Below are positions 26,251 through 34,583 of a stretch of DNA of 64,000 nucleotides, one piece after another; within the stretch, counting starts at the first letter, position 1; each line of letters starts with the position of its first letter. The stretch lies in NCBI GenBank assembly GCA_029309925.1, contig JARKND010000001.1, positions 1,922,001 to 1,986,000 of the forward strand, given 5' to 3'. This stretch comes from Fulvivirgaceae bacterium JP3-4. Lineage in GTDB: Bacteria > Bacteroidota > Bacteroidia > Cytophagales > Cyclobacteriaceae. Both the position numbers and the translations under genes were made by a program. The notes beneath the pieces were generated by a model that searched no databases, was not told where the DNA came from, and saw only the letters and a list, made by a program, of their open reading frames with translations.

Positions 26251-27516
26251 TCAAGTTGTCTCCACCGTCCGCTCTTCAAGCTGATCTATCTTCATTCTGT
26301 CAGACTCTTTCAGACTCCGCTTACGCAGGAACGGTAAGAAGATCACTGCGATGAGTAGTGTAATAGTGCCTTGAATTAACAATGTGCCCGGTGCACCGAT
26401 CTGTTCAGAAATTGCTCCGATAAGTAGCGCACCGATGGGCTGCATTCCGAAGAAGGCCATCGCGTAGTAACTGATCACCCGTCCGCGCATGGCAGGTGCG
26501 ACAGTGGTCTGGATGAGCGTGTTGCTGATGGTAGTCTGCGACATCATTCCGAATCCGGCAATAATCATAAAGGGCATTGCGGAAATAAGATTGGTCATAT
26601 GTGAGAATGCGATCAACCCTAACCCAAAGAGGATGGTATTGACGAACAGAATCTTTTTCAGGTTACTTCCGGGTTTGAGCGAGGCAAGAAAAAGCGCACC
26701 GATGAGCGCCCCAACTCCTACAAAGCTGTTCAGGTAGCCAAATGTTGACGCGCTGCCCTGGAATATTTCCTTTGCATACACCGGCAGCACAGTCACATAG
26801 GGCAGCGAAAACAAACTGACTAACGCAAGCATCAGCATGACATTGGCGATTGACGGTGTTTGGAGAAGGTAATGGAATCCGTTATTCAGGTCAGTGAGCG
26901 CATCGCTGGCGCGTTCCGGTTTCTTATATGCAGGAAGGCGCATCATTAGGAGCGATGTGATCACCGCCATAAAGCTGAAAGCGTTGATCGAAAAACAGGC
27001 TGCAGCTCCGAGGACTTCCAGGATAATTCCTGCTAAGGCGGGCCCGACAAGACGCGCGGCATGCACGATCGAGGAGTTCAGCGCGATGGCATTAGGCATG
27101 TCATCCTTTGTTGCGACCATATCGTATACCAGCGCCTGACGGGCCGGGACATCAAATGCATTGATAATGCCGAGCAGCACCGTCAGTGCAAGGATTTGCC
27201 AGATCTCATAAGCGTCAGTAAAGATCAGTAGCGCAAGCGTTGCGGCTTGCAGCAGCGAGGCAATCTGAGTTACCAGCAAAACAGTAAAACGGTTGTGACG
27301 ATCCGAAATAACACCGCCTAAAATCGAGAACAGGAAGGACGGAAATTGGGCTGCAAACACAGTTGCACCCAGCATAAGATGCGAGTCCGTTTTGTCGAAC
27401 ACAAGCCAGTATACCGCTGTGCGCTGCATCCATGTTCCGATGAGCGACATCGATTGACCTGCAAAGTAAAGTTTATAATTGCGGCTTCGAAACGCCCTGA
27501 ACACCTGACTCCCCAT
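26251..27516 (-). CDS. MFS exporter (MFS_3 / EntS-like)
   Basis: 421 residues from ATG 27516 (MGSQVFRAFRSRNYKLYFAG). Twelve membrane segments are predicted; the start RAFRSRNYKLYFAGQSMSLIGTWMQ and the loop GGVISDRHNR are typical of the MFS_3 group, which includes enterobactin exporter EntS and many drug or metabolite exporters. Substrate unknown. It follows the LysE-like gene by 73 bases on the same strand, so rhodanese, LysE and MFS genes may form an operon. Confidence 0.88.
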   Translation of the reverse strand: MGSQVFRAFRSRNYKLYFAGQSMSLIGTWMQRTAVYWLVFDKTDSHLMLGATVFAAQFPSFLFSILGGVISDRHNRFTVLLVTQIASLLQAATLALLIFTDAYEIWQILALTVLLGIINAFDVPARQALVYDMVATKDDMPNAIALNSSIVHAARLVGPALAGIILEVLGAAACFSINAFSFMAVITSLLMMRLPAYKKPERASDALTDLNNGFHYLLQTPSIANVMLMLALVSLFSLPYVTVLPVYAKEIFQGSASTFGYLNSFVGVGALIGALFLASLKPGSNLKKILFVNTILFGLGLIAFSHMTNLISAMPFMIIAGFGMMSQTTISNTLIQTTVAPAMRGRVISYYAMAFFGMQPIGALLIGAISEQIGAPGTLLIQGTITLLIAVIFLPFLRKRSLKESDRMKIDQLEERTVETT

Positions 27517-27589
27517 TAGGGAAAAGTGAATAAAAACTGATACCAAAAAATAAGACGCTTCATGGTGACACCCAGTCTGTCTGCATTTG

Positions 27590-28207
27590 TCATGCAGCAA
27601 CGAAGAGGAACCTCATAAGGCCGATAACACCGAGCATAAGCAGAATCGCACCCGGCAGCATCCGAACAAGTTTACTGGACTGAAACGTGAAGGATATGCG
27701 CTTTGCACCATAGGCGAGAATTGTCAGCAGGATTAGCACACCTACAGAGGTTCCCAGGACGTAGCTGTGGATTCTGGCATTGGTATCGAGCTGCACCCAA
27801 CCTTCGACTTTCAGATATGCCGTAAGCGCAATCCAGAAGGGGATGGCCTGGGGATTGAGAATACTGAGGATTAGTCCTCTTCGAAAACCGCTTTCTGAAA
27901 ATTTCATAGAAAACTCCGATGGTTTCCGGGCAGACCACACCATGATGATACCGATGGCCGTCATAACGAGGGCGCCAAGCAGTTCGAAGTTTTTTGTCAC
28001 CATAGGAGAAGAGGTGATCATGTCTTCAAACACCACCGCGATCCATGCGTATGGGTATTCGATGATTGCTACTGCGAGTGCGAAACGCATCGCAATGTTT
28101 ATTTTTTTCTCAAGCCCCAGCTGCAGCACAAGTATGTTGAGTGTGCCTGGCGGAATTGAGCCAAGAAAACTGAAGATGAGTCCGACAAAAAAAACCTGGA
28201 TCAGCAC
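27590..28207 (-). CDS. LysE-family amino-acid/metabolite exporter
   Basis: 205 residues with five or six membrane segments. FLGSIPPGTLNILVLQLGL near the N-terminus and the loop GFRRGLILSILNPQAIPFW match the LysE/RhtB family signatures (the second containing the conserved NPQA). It would export amino acids or similar solutes; substrate not predictable. Its start is 12 bases after the stop of the rhodanese gene, supporting co-transcription. Confidence 0.88.
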   Translation of the reverse strand: MLIQVFFVGLIFSFLGSIPPGTLNILVLQLGLEKKINIAMRFALAVAIIEYPYAWIAVVFEDMITSSPMVTKNFELLGALVMTAIGIIMVWSARKPSEFSMKFSESGFRRGLILSILNPQAIPFWIALTAYLKVEGWVQLDTNARIHSYVLGTSVGVLILLTILAYGAKRISFTFQSSKLVRMLPGAILLMLGVIGLMRFLFVAA

Positions 28208-28219
28208 GCGGGGACGGAA

Positions 28220-28621
28220 TTACCTGACGATTTCCTTATTGGAGGCAGTCCACTCGTTCAACCCTTTCTCGAGCACATATACGTCCTTAAATCCTTCGCC
28301 ACGTAAAATGGTCGCGGCCTTATCACTGCGCACGCCTGACGCACAGTAGACATACACCGCCACATTCTTGTCGAGTTTCGCTGCCTGTTCTTTAAAATCC
28401 GGAGCGTGAAAATTCATGAGAGTCGCATCCCTGAGATGCCCTTCACTGAACTCTTCCGGAGTACGGACATCAAGGATTATTTTGGGGTTATTGCTTGCAA
28501 TTCCGTCTTCAAATTGTTCAACTGTGAGTGAAGATGAATTCGTATCCCCGGTTTTGTTTTCGCGGTCCCGGCATCCTGTGAGGGCGAGAAAAGCCACAAG
28601 AACGATCAGACATTGCTTCAT
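28220..28621 (-). CDS. Rhodanese-like lipoprotein
   Basis: 133 residues from ATG 28621. The lipobox LTGC marks Cys at about residue 17. A single rhodanese domain follows, with DVRTPEEFSEGHL and the active-site loop CASGVRS, whose Cys can carry persulfide. It should handle sulfane sulfur or act as a regulatory domain at the outer face of a membrane. First gene of a likely three-gene operon with LysE- and MFS-type exporters. Confidence 0.88.
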   Translation of the reverse strand: MKQCLIVLVAFLALTGCRDRENKTGDTNSSSLTVEQFEDGIASNNPKIILDVRTPEEFSEGHLRDATLMNFHAPDFKEQAAKLDKNVAVYVYCASGVRSDKAATILRGEGFKDVYVLEKGLNEWTASNKEIVR

Positions 28622-28669
28622 AGTCAAATACATTTATTGCGCGAAGGTAAACATTTGCAACCTGCTCTG

Positions 28670-29323
28670 CTATGTTGTGACGCGAAGTTTACGCGTAATG
28701 GTCTTTTTCCGTGCCTCGCGGACGATAAAAAACACAATGAGTATTATACAGAATGTACTGGGCCCAATCTGGCTGAGCGGCTGAAGTTTGTTAAAAACAG
28801 TTCCGCAGAAAGCAGAGAGTATTGCGCTGAACGCGGAAACCATTTTGTAAATGTGCTCGTACAGCCACCATTTTTTTATTGCAGCGTGTAGCCATAAGAA
28901 TTTGACGGTGTCATAAATCGTCACCAGCATCAGCGCACCCAACGTTGGATAGACCACCGAAGGCGTCCAGCTTGTATTGGATTTATTAAGCCATATGATG
29001 TATAAGATTCCAAGACTAAAAGCCAGCAGCGTTGCAAAAAAATCCCATCGCGTTGATTTTTGCTCTTTCAGCCGAATGTTCCGATACCCAGCGAAGCCAA
29101 CATAGCCAGAAAGAATGGTGAGCATGAGCAAAAACGAATTAGATCGGAAGAACAGCCAGCCAACAAACCCGGTCGTGACGACAACCGAGAGGCAATATAG
29201 AAACCAGATGCCGAATCTCTTGTGCGTTCTTGTGGTCTTGGAAACGGACACGGCAATGATCCCGAGGATGAGGGCGATCGTCCCGGCAACCACGTGAAGA
29301 CCGATATTGAATGTGTGTAGCAT
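28670..29323 (-). CDS. Membrane protein of DUF2306 type, hypothetical
   Basis: 217 residues, about seven hydrophobic helices. The opening HTFNIGLHVVAGTIALILGIIAV, with HVVAG in the first helix and HKRFG after the second, resembles the DUF2306-like membrane proteins; a more distant match than the gene at 49795. Its function is unknown. It converges with nothing and is separated from the divergent LytTR gene (29471) by 147 bases. Confidence 0.65.
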   Translation of the reverse strand: MLHTFNIGLHVVAGTIALILGIIAVSVSKTTRTHKRFGIWFLYCLSVVVTTGFVGWLFFRSNSFLLMLTILSGYVGFAGYRNIRLKEQKSTRWDFFATLLAFSLGILYIIWLNKSNTSWTPSVVYPTLGALMLVTIYDTVKFLWLHAAIKKWWLYEHIYKMVSAFSAILSAFCGTVFNKLQPLSQIGPSTFCIILIVFFIVREARKKTITRKLRVTT

Positions 29324-29470
29324 AGTGGGCCCGTTACAATTGGGTGGACAAAAATTGAAATCAAGCCTTCCATTCGCAATCCAAATGTGACCTTATCAGT
29401 CCGCCTGTGACGAAAGTATTTTGTCACAAGTCGCTTTAGCCCAATTTGTTATTTGTTTTAACTTGCCCTG

Positions 29471-30208
29471 ATGTTGAAGAACAGGATCGTTGGGGTAATT
29501 GCTCTTAACTGCAGTGGTTTTCTTGTGCTGTTGCTGGCACATTACGCTTCAGACCGTTATCATATCGGCACCCGGGAAGGCATCAACCAAACCTCTCCCT
29601 ATTTTTTTCTGCTCCTTTTCTACGGCTGGATCGTGTTCCACAACAAGGTATTGTTTGAGCGGATGTTTCTTGCTGGCCGCAAGAGGGCTTACTTCGGCTG
29701 GACGTCCGTGGCGATGACACTTGCCACCATCAATATGGCTGTCATTCTTACCGCAATGTTCCGCGTCCGTGATCCGCTTCCGCAACTTTTGAATTTCTGG
29801 GTCTATACAATTGCAGGCCTGGGTGTTTTCCTCTTATATAAAAGTTTTGTCAGGCGAACTGACCTTCCGGGCCGCGCTGAGCTGAAAGCCCAGAACATGA
29901 CCCATGTAACATTTAACGTGGAGGGAGTTAATCGAGAATTTTCGGTTGCCTCTGTCATGTATGTTGAAACGCTTGAGAACTATCTGAAGATATTTTGTAC
30001 GGATGCACAGTATATTGTCCGCAATACGATGAAAGATGCTGAGGCCCGACTGCCTAAAGATGTCTTTATTCGGATCAGTAGATCGCATCTCGTCAATAAA
30101 GTTTTCGTGACGACCCGCGATCCGGAGACCGTTTACCTTGGCGACAAACCTTTTAAGATCGGAAAAGTCTATAAACGCTACGTGGAGGAACAACTTCCCA
30201 ATGCTTAA
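29471..30208 (+). CDS. Membrane-bound LytTR-type transcriptional regulator
   Basis: 245 residues. Four hydrophobic helices (~residues 7-125) are followed by a LytTR DNA-binding domain (~145-245: FSVASVMYVETLENYLKIF, then ISRSHLVNK and KPFKIGKVYKRYVEE). No receiver domain, so it is probably a one-component sensor that binds DNA from the membrane. It ends six bases before the stop of the convergent esterase gene. Target genes unknown. Confidence 0.85.
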   Translation: MLKNRIVGVIALNCSGFLVLLLAHYASDRYHIGTREGINQTSPYFFLLLFYGWIVFHNKVLFERMFLAGRKRAYFGWTSVAMTLATINMAVILTAMFRVRDPLPQLLNFWVYTIAGLGVFLLYKSFVRRTDLPGRAELKAQNMTHVTFNVEGVNREFSVASVMYVETLENYLKIFCTDAQYIVRNTMKDAEARLPKDVFIRISRSHLVNKVFVTTRDPETVYLGDKPFKIGKVYKRYVEEQLPNA

Positions 30209-30214
30209 CACGCG

Positions 30215-31072
30215 TCACAATTTCGAAACCGAAAAGAGCCAGGAGCAAAAGTCGGGTTCGGCAAAAGCATAGTTCCAACTGGCAACATGGTTTGCGTTGG
30301 GGTAAATGGTGAGCGATACTTTCGCACCGGAATCTTTGAGCCCTTTCGCCATCTTCTCGGCTTTGTCACTCGTTACGATTGTATCTTTCTTGCCACCATA
30401 AATCTTCCATTGGGTTCGCGCCATATTGCTGGCGCGGCTAAGATCACCATCACCAGAGATCGCGATAGCGCCTGCAAATAACCCTGGATTACGTGCGACC
30501 ATCTCATATGTTCCGTAAGCACCCATGGAGATTCCAACAATATAGATTCGGCTGCGGTCAACGTTGTTAACTCCTGCAAAATCTTCGATCAATGATCTCA
30601 AAGAATGCATCGGTATATCATTGGCCCAATAATAATCTGCGGGGCATTGCGGAAAAATTACAAACGAAGGATAATCTCTGCGGACGCTGTCTGATTTGAA
30701 TAGTGACGCGCCCCACCTCAATTGTTTTTCATTGTCTGTGCCACGCTCATCGACCCCGTGAAGGAAAATGACGAGCGGATATTTTTTGGTCGAATCATAT
30801 TTGGAAGGAGTCATTACGCGATAAGGCATTTGGTTATGCTTCGCCTGCTGATAATACGCTGAGTCACGAAAGTCAAGTGTAGACCTGGAGGAGGGCGCAG
30901 CAACCGAATCCGACTTTGGTGTCTCCACCACCGGTTCATTCACAGATGTCACGGCAGCAGTCGAGTCGGTCTTTGCGCTCGCTGGAGGACGCGGTATAAT
31001 TTGTTCGGATTCGTCTTTGCAGCTCCAGGTAATGAATGCACAAAAAAGCACCGGCAGGAAAAAATACTTCAT
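30215..31072 (-). CDS. Alpha/beta-hydrolase esterase lipoprotein
   Basis: 285 residues from ATG 31072. Lipoprotein-like signal (FITWSC), then a Pro/Ser/Thr-rich linker. The alpha/beta hydrolase core shows VIFLHGVDERG, the nucleophile elbow GISMGAYG with Ser near 181, and a late PNANHVASW with His near 262. The layout fits the predicted-peptidase/poly(3-hydroxybutyrate)-depolymerase-like esterases of Bacteroidota. Substrate unknown. Located at the cell envelope. Confidence 0.82.
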   Translation of the reverse strand: MKYFFLPVLFCAFITWSCKDESEQIIPRPPASAKTDSTAAVTSVNEPVVETPKSDSVAAPSSRSTLDFRDSAYYQQAKHNQMPYRVMTPSKYDSTKKYPLVIFLHGVDERGTDNEKQLRWGASLFKSDSVRRDYPSFVIFPQCPADYYWANDIPMHSLRSLIEDFAGVNNVDRSRIYIVGISMGAYGTYEMVARNPGLFAGAIAISGDGDLSRASNMARTQWKIYGGKKDTIVTSDKAEKMAKGLKDSGAKVSLTIYPNANHVASWNYAFAEPDFCSWLFSVSKL

Positions 31073-31221
31073 CGCAGCTGTGTTAAGGTGGATAACTATA
31101 ACACAGAAGTGTTGCAAAAATGATAAGCGGCAACACGGATTCTCGGGGAGTCGTTTAAAACTACCGATGAATAACCTGCGCGGCTTTAGCTCCTGATCGA
31201 AGTCAGTGATTCGGCAGCTGC

Positions 31222-32892
31222 TTAAGGCTGTTTCTCGAATCGAACATTTTTTACTCTGCCGCTCGACGCTTTGAAACCTGTCACTTTTCCATCCGCATCC
31301 CGGACAAACTCCACCTTGCTCATGAACCATGCGGATGTTGAGAACATGTCGGTATTCGTGGCCGTGAGATCAATGGGTTCATGCCGAATGTGTGAAGCAG
31401 TGAGGAGATTATTTTTAACTTCAAGCGTGTAGCTGGTTTGCAGTTCAGGGCTATAATACGTTCCGCTATAATCCGCAAGCCTGATGTTGGCGGGGTCTAC
31501 CGCCTTAACCCTCGGTGCAACCATAGTCTGTCCACCCTGGTTCAACACGAACTGGCTGATGGTGTTATTGACAGGTTTCGGGAATGTTACTTTGATGCCT
31601 GCGGGGTCGAAGAAAAATTCAGTTTCGGAACTTGCCGTGAGGGGAAATGACGATTGTCCGGTGGCCTGAGCAGTAAGAATACCCTTGTCAACTTTGAAGG
31701 TTACAATCATTTCTGGCGTGAGCTGGTATTGCCCTTCGAAGAGTTTTAACAGTGCATCGCTCACCTTGAAAGTGCCATCGGCTTTCTTTGCCTCTTCTTT
31801 CTTTTCGTCTTCTTCCTTCAAAGTGCCTTTCAAACAAACGTCTGCGATTTTGTAGGCAAGTCGACCAGGATTAAACGATGCCATATTGCTTAGCACGACA
31901 ATCGTGTATTGTTGCTGTGGAAAGCGAAGCAGGTAACTCCTGTAGCCAGCATCACCGCCAGAGTGTGCAATGGTCCTCACACCTTTGTAGCGCGAAATAT
32001 CCTGCCCGAAAGCGTATGTGATTGTATCGCCTTTGTTCAATATCCCGCGCTCTTCCATTTGTTTCATTATTGCTTTATTGCCGACTTTCATCGTGTAAAA
32101 ATTGTTTGCCCATTTCGTCAGGTCTTCAGCAGTGGTAAACAGGCTGGTTGCGCCAGCGTTCGCATAACTGAGCACACTTTTCTTGAGACCTTCCGGTCCA
32201 CTGTAAAATGAGTACGCGCGATCCTTCACGATTTTCTCATGGTCCTCATAAAACAATGTGTGCTCCATTTTAAGCGGTTTGAAAATGTTTTCCGCACACC
32301 AGTCTGCAAAGCTTTTCCCTGAAACGCGGCTTACGATCTCGGCCATAAGTGTGTAGCCTGTGTTACAATAATTAAATTCTTCGCCCGGTATTGTATTGAG
32401 TTCCGTCTGGTGACTAATCAGGCGCAGAACCTGGTTTTTGGTGATGACATCGTCTAAGCGCCAGCCTGCCAGCGCAAGCAAGTTCCATTGATCGCGAAGA
32501 CCACTCGTGTGGTGAACAAGATGGCGGATTGTGATCTTGTGCCCGAAGTCGTGCAGCTCGGGCAGATGTTTGCGGATATCATCATCCAGTGAAATTTTTC
32601 CCTGATCAGCGAGCAGCGCAATCGCGAAAGCAGTGAACTGTTTCGAGACGGAGGCTACGTGGAAAATCGTGTTTGGCGTGTTGGCAATGTTGTATTCAGG
32701 ATTAGCCGTGCCATACCCTTTGCTGAAAATGATTCTGTCGCCTTTTGCTACCGCGACAGTTGCTCCGGGTTCATTGGCCTGCACCATTGATTTGGCGAGC
32801 CCATCGATCTCACGCTGTAATTCTTTGTCTGACTGTTGTGCGCAACCAATGCTTGCACAGACCAGAAGGATAACTGTGATCACGTTTTTCAT
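31222..32892 (-). CDS. Serine beta-lactamase-like hydrolase (class C / PBP type)
   Basis: 556 residues. Signal sequence, then a serine-hydrolase domain (~25-350) with SVSK (Ser81, Lys84), YCN in EEFNYCNTGY and the third box HSGG. The C-terminal part (~370-556) is a beta-rich DUF3471-like accessory domain. Such proteins are usually esterases or D-amino-acid peptidases rather than drug-resistance enzymes. It begins 150 bases after the esterase's start region on the same strand and may be co-expressed. Confidence 0.87.
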   Translation of the reverse strand: MKNVITVILLVCASIGCAQQSDKELQREIDGLAKSMVQANEPGATVAVAKGDRIIFSKGYGTANPEYNIANTPNTIFHVASVSKQFTAFAIALLADQGKISLDDDIRKHLPELHDFGHKITIRHLVHHTSGLRDQWNLLALAGWRLDDVITKNQVLRLISHQTELNTIPGEEFNYCNTGYTLMAEIVSRVSGKSFADWCAENIFKPLKMEHTLFYEDHEKIVKDRAYSFYSGPEGLKKSVLSYANAGATSLFTTAEDLTKWANNFYTMKVGNKAIMKQMEERGILNKGDTITYAFGQDISRYKGVRTIAHSGGDAGYRSYLLRFPQQQYTIVVLSNMASFNPGRLAYKIADVCLKGTLKEEDEKKEEAKKADGTFKVSDALLKLFEGQYQLTPEMIVTFKVDKGILTAQATGQSSFPLTASSETEFFFDPAGIKVTFPKPVNNTISQFVLNQGGQTMVAPRVKAVDPANIRLADYSGTYYSPELQTSYTLEVKNNLLTASHIRHEPIDLTATNTDMFSTSAWFMSKVEFVRDADGKVTGFKASSGRVKNVRFEKQP

Positions 32893-33030
32893 AAGAGAGT
32901 TTTATTGCTGTGTGGTGGTATGCGCGTTCAATGAGGTCTGGCATAGCCGCGACAAACCACAACGAAAACGGCATAATAAATATACACATAGCTTCGCTTG
33001 ATTTTCGTTTCCAACCGCTGTTTTGTTTAG

Positions 33031-33049
33031 CCAGATTTTTCAAATCTGG
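33031..33049. promoter_or_regulatory. Inverted repeat between serine hydrolase and exbD
   Basis: Perfect eight-base arms CCAGATTT (33031-33038) and AAATCTGG (33042-33049) around a three-base spacer, with no T-run on either side. It lies in the divergent promoter region, 58 bases before exbD, so an operator is more likely than a terminator. Confidence 0.4.
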
Positions 33050-33106
33050 TCGATGGATCTTATGGAATCAACGCAATCACTGCATCCTGTTATAAATTCC
33101 TGAACT

Positions 33107-33601
33107 ATGGCAGAAATTTCACAAAACCAGACAGACCAACCCAGGGGAAAGGTCCGCACGCGGAAACGTTCAACGAAAATTGACATGACTCCGATGGTCG
33201 ACCTTGCCTTCTTACTGCTGACGTTTTTCATCCTGACAACAACTTTTAATGATCCCCACGTGATTCCGCTCCCGATGCCGGAAAAAGACGGACCGCAAAG
33301 TCCGGCCAATGAGAAGAACATTGTTAACATCGTGCTTGCCGGGAACAATGAAGTGTTCTGGTGGAAGGGAATTGATGGAAATGTGGCGAAGACAAATTAT
33401 TCGCACAACGGTCTCCGTCAGTTGTTGCTGGATCGCCAGCGCGAGAACCCCAACGTCATCGTGCTGATCAAACCGAAAGACGATTCCAGGTATGAAAACC
33501 TGGTTGACTTACTTGATGAGATCGCAATCACCCGCATAACACGTTATGTGATCGCAGACTTTACGGAAGACGATAAAAAGCAAATAGCCCGAAGTCATTG
33601 A
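33107..33601 (+). CDS. ExbD/TolR-family biopolymer transport protein
   Basis: 164 residues. Short basic cytoplasmic N-terminus, then a single membrane helix DMTPMVDLAFLLLTFFIL with the essential Asp in MVDLAF, then a periplasmic domain. This is the ExbD layout, which couples the proton gradient to TonB-type energy transduction. No exbB or tonB gene is adjacent, so it is an orphan copy. A hairpin terminator follows at 33633. Confidence 0.9.
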   Translation: MAEISQNQTDQPRGKVRTRKRSTKIDMTPMVDLAFLLLTFFILTTTFNDPHVIPLPMPEKDGPQSPANEKNIVNIVLAGNNEVFWWKGIDGNVAKTNYSHNGLRQLLLDRQRENPNVIVLIKPKDDSRYENLVDLLDEIAITRITRYVIADFTEDDKKQIARSH

Positions 33602-33632
33602 GCCGTGACCTGGTCGACTTGTAACGAAACAA

Positions 33633-33657
33633 TCTGAACGTTTTCAGACATTTTTTT
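33633..33657 (+). terminator. Terminator after exbD
   Basis: Six-base stem TCTGAA (33633-33638) with TTCAGA (33643-33648), four-base loop, then CA and seven T. It starts 32 bases after the exbD stop. Confidence 0.65.
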
Positions 33658-33696
33658 GACGCATGCGTAATTAGTTTCGTTGTCAATCCCAGCGCA

Positions 33697-34353
33697 ATGG
33701 AAGTCGCCAATTCATTTGAAAAACAGCTCACGCGAATTGAATTCAAATTAGCCCAGGTAAAGGCAATCGATTCGGATTTTCGAGTCTTTGGTGCGGGAGG
33801 TCACAAGTATACATTAGGGCCACCGGTGACAGAAGCTGATGTAACGGCCTTCGAAAGAACTTATTCATTGGTTTTGCCGCAAGCTTACCGGTTATTCATT
33901 ACAAGGATAGGCAACGGAGGGCAGGATCACGATGGTGCAGCAGGTCCGTATCTCGGGATTTTTTCGCTTGGGTGGCAGTTGAGGCTACTGGTTGGCAGGC
34001 CCGAGAAATATCTGAACTATCCGTGTCGGTTGTTTCCCGGAATGTCTGATGCGTACTGGGACAACCTTTTCGTAAGCATTTCTTCTGACGAACTTCTTAC
34101 GGATGAGGTGTATGATGATGAAATGGGTCGCGCCTTTGGAGGAATACTTCCGCTGGGGTCGCAGGGATGCAGCTTCTATCATTGCCTGGTGCTGAATGGA
34201 GAACATGCGGGTCGTGTTGTTAATATTGACATCACGCTTTCGAAGCCACGCTTTAGTCCCGACAGGAATTTTCTGGACTGGTATGAGCGCTGGCTGGACG
34301 AGATAATTTCAGGAAAGCTCCGGCAGCTGAAGCCCGCGTGGTTTGGCTACTGA
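33697..34353 (+). CDS. SMI1/KNR4-family protein
   Basis: 218 residues, cytoplasmic. Typical SMI1/KNR4 features: PVTEADVTAFERTYSLVLPQAYRLF, then GNGG and GPYLGIFSL, and a late FLDWYERWLDEI. Many bacterial members are immunity proteins against polymorphic toxins or plain binding domains. No toxin gene is adjacent here, so an immunity role is not supported by context. Single gene. Confidence 0.85.
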   Translation: MEVANSFEKQLTRIEFKLAQVKAIDSDFRVFGAGGHKYTLGPPVTEADVTAFERTYSLVLPQAYRLFITRIGNGGQDHDGAAGPYLGIFSLGWQLRLLVGRPEKYLNYPCRLFPGMSDAYWDNLFVSISSDELLTDEVYDDEMGRAFGGILPLGSQGCSFYHCLVLNGEHAGRVVNIDITLSKPRFSPDRNFLDWYERWLDEIISGKLRQLKPAWFGY

Positions 34354-34364
34354 CAGAAGTACGA

Positions 34365-34520
34365 CTACCAGAATTTAAGAGTCTCGATCACGATTCCAAT
34401 CAGATCAAAGAAGGCAAATCCCCGGGAAGGGCGCATTTTCAGCTTGTGCTTCTTCAACAACGGATCAACAATTCCGAAGAACAGCACGAGCAAAACCGCG
34501 AAGATTATCAGAAACATCAT
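34365..34520 (-). CDS. Possible small membrane protein
   Basis: About 51 residues from ATG 34520 (MMFLIIFAVLLVLFFGIVDP, then a basic KKHKLKMRPSRGF and a second short hydrophobic stretch ending LKFW). The frame continues to 34553, but that start lies inside the terminator of the upstream haloperoxidase-like gene, so the shorter form is favoured. One certain membrane segment. No family recognised; it could be spurious. Confidence 0.35.
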   Translation of the reverse strand: MMFLIIFAVLLVLFFGIVDPLLKKHKLKMRPSRGFAFFDLIGIVIETLKFW

Positions 34521-34533
34521 CCCCGAAAATAAT

Positions 34534-34566
34534 AAAAAAGCCGGACAATCCATCTGACTATCCGGC
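34534..34566 (-). terminator. Terminator after the haloperoxidase-like gene
   Basis: Read on the minus strand: GCCGGA and TCCGGC arms (34561-34566 and 34540-34545) extended by five weaker pairs, followed by six T. It lies 18 bases after the stop at 34584. Confidence 0.8.
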
Positions 34567-34583
34567 CTGTTTTCGAGCTTGGG

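Noticed and set aside
33697-34353. SMI1/KNR4 gene as part of a toxin-immunity system
   Set aside because: No toxin, Rhs or T6SS gene is adjacent, so the label stays general.
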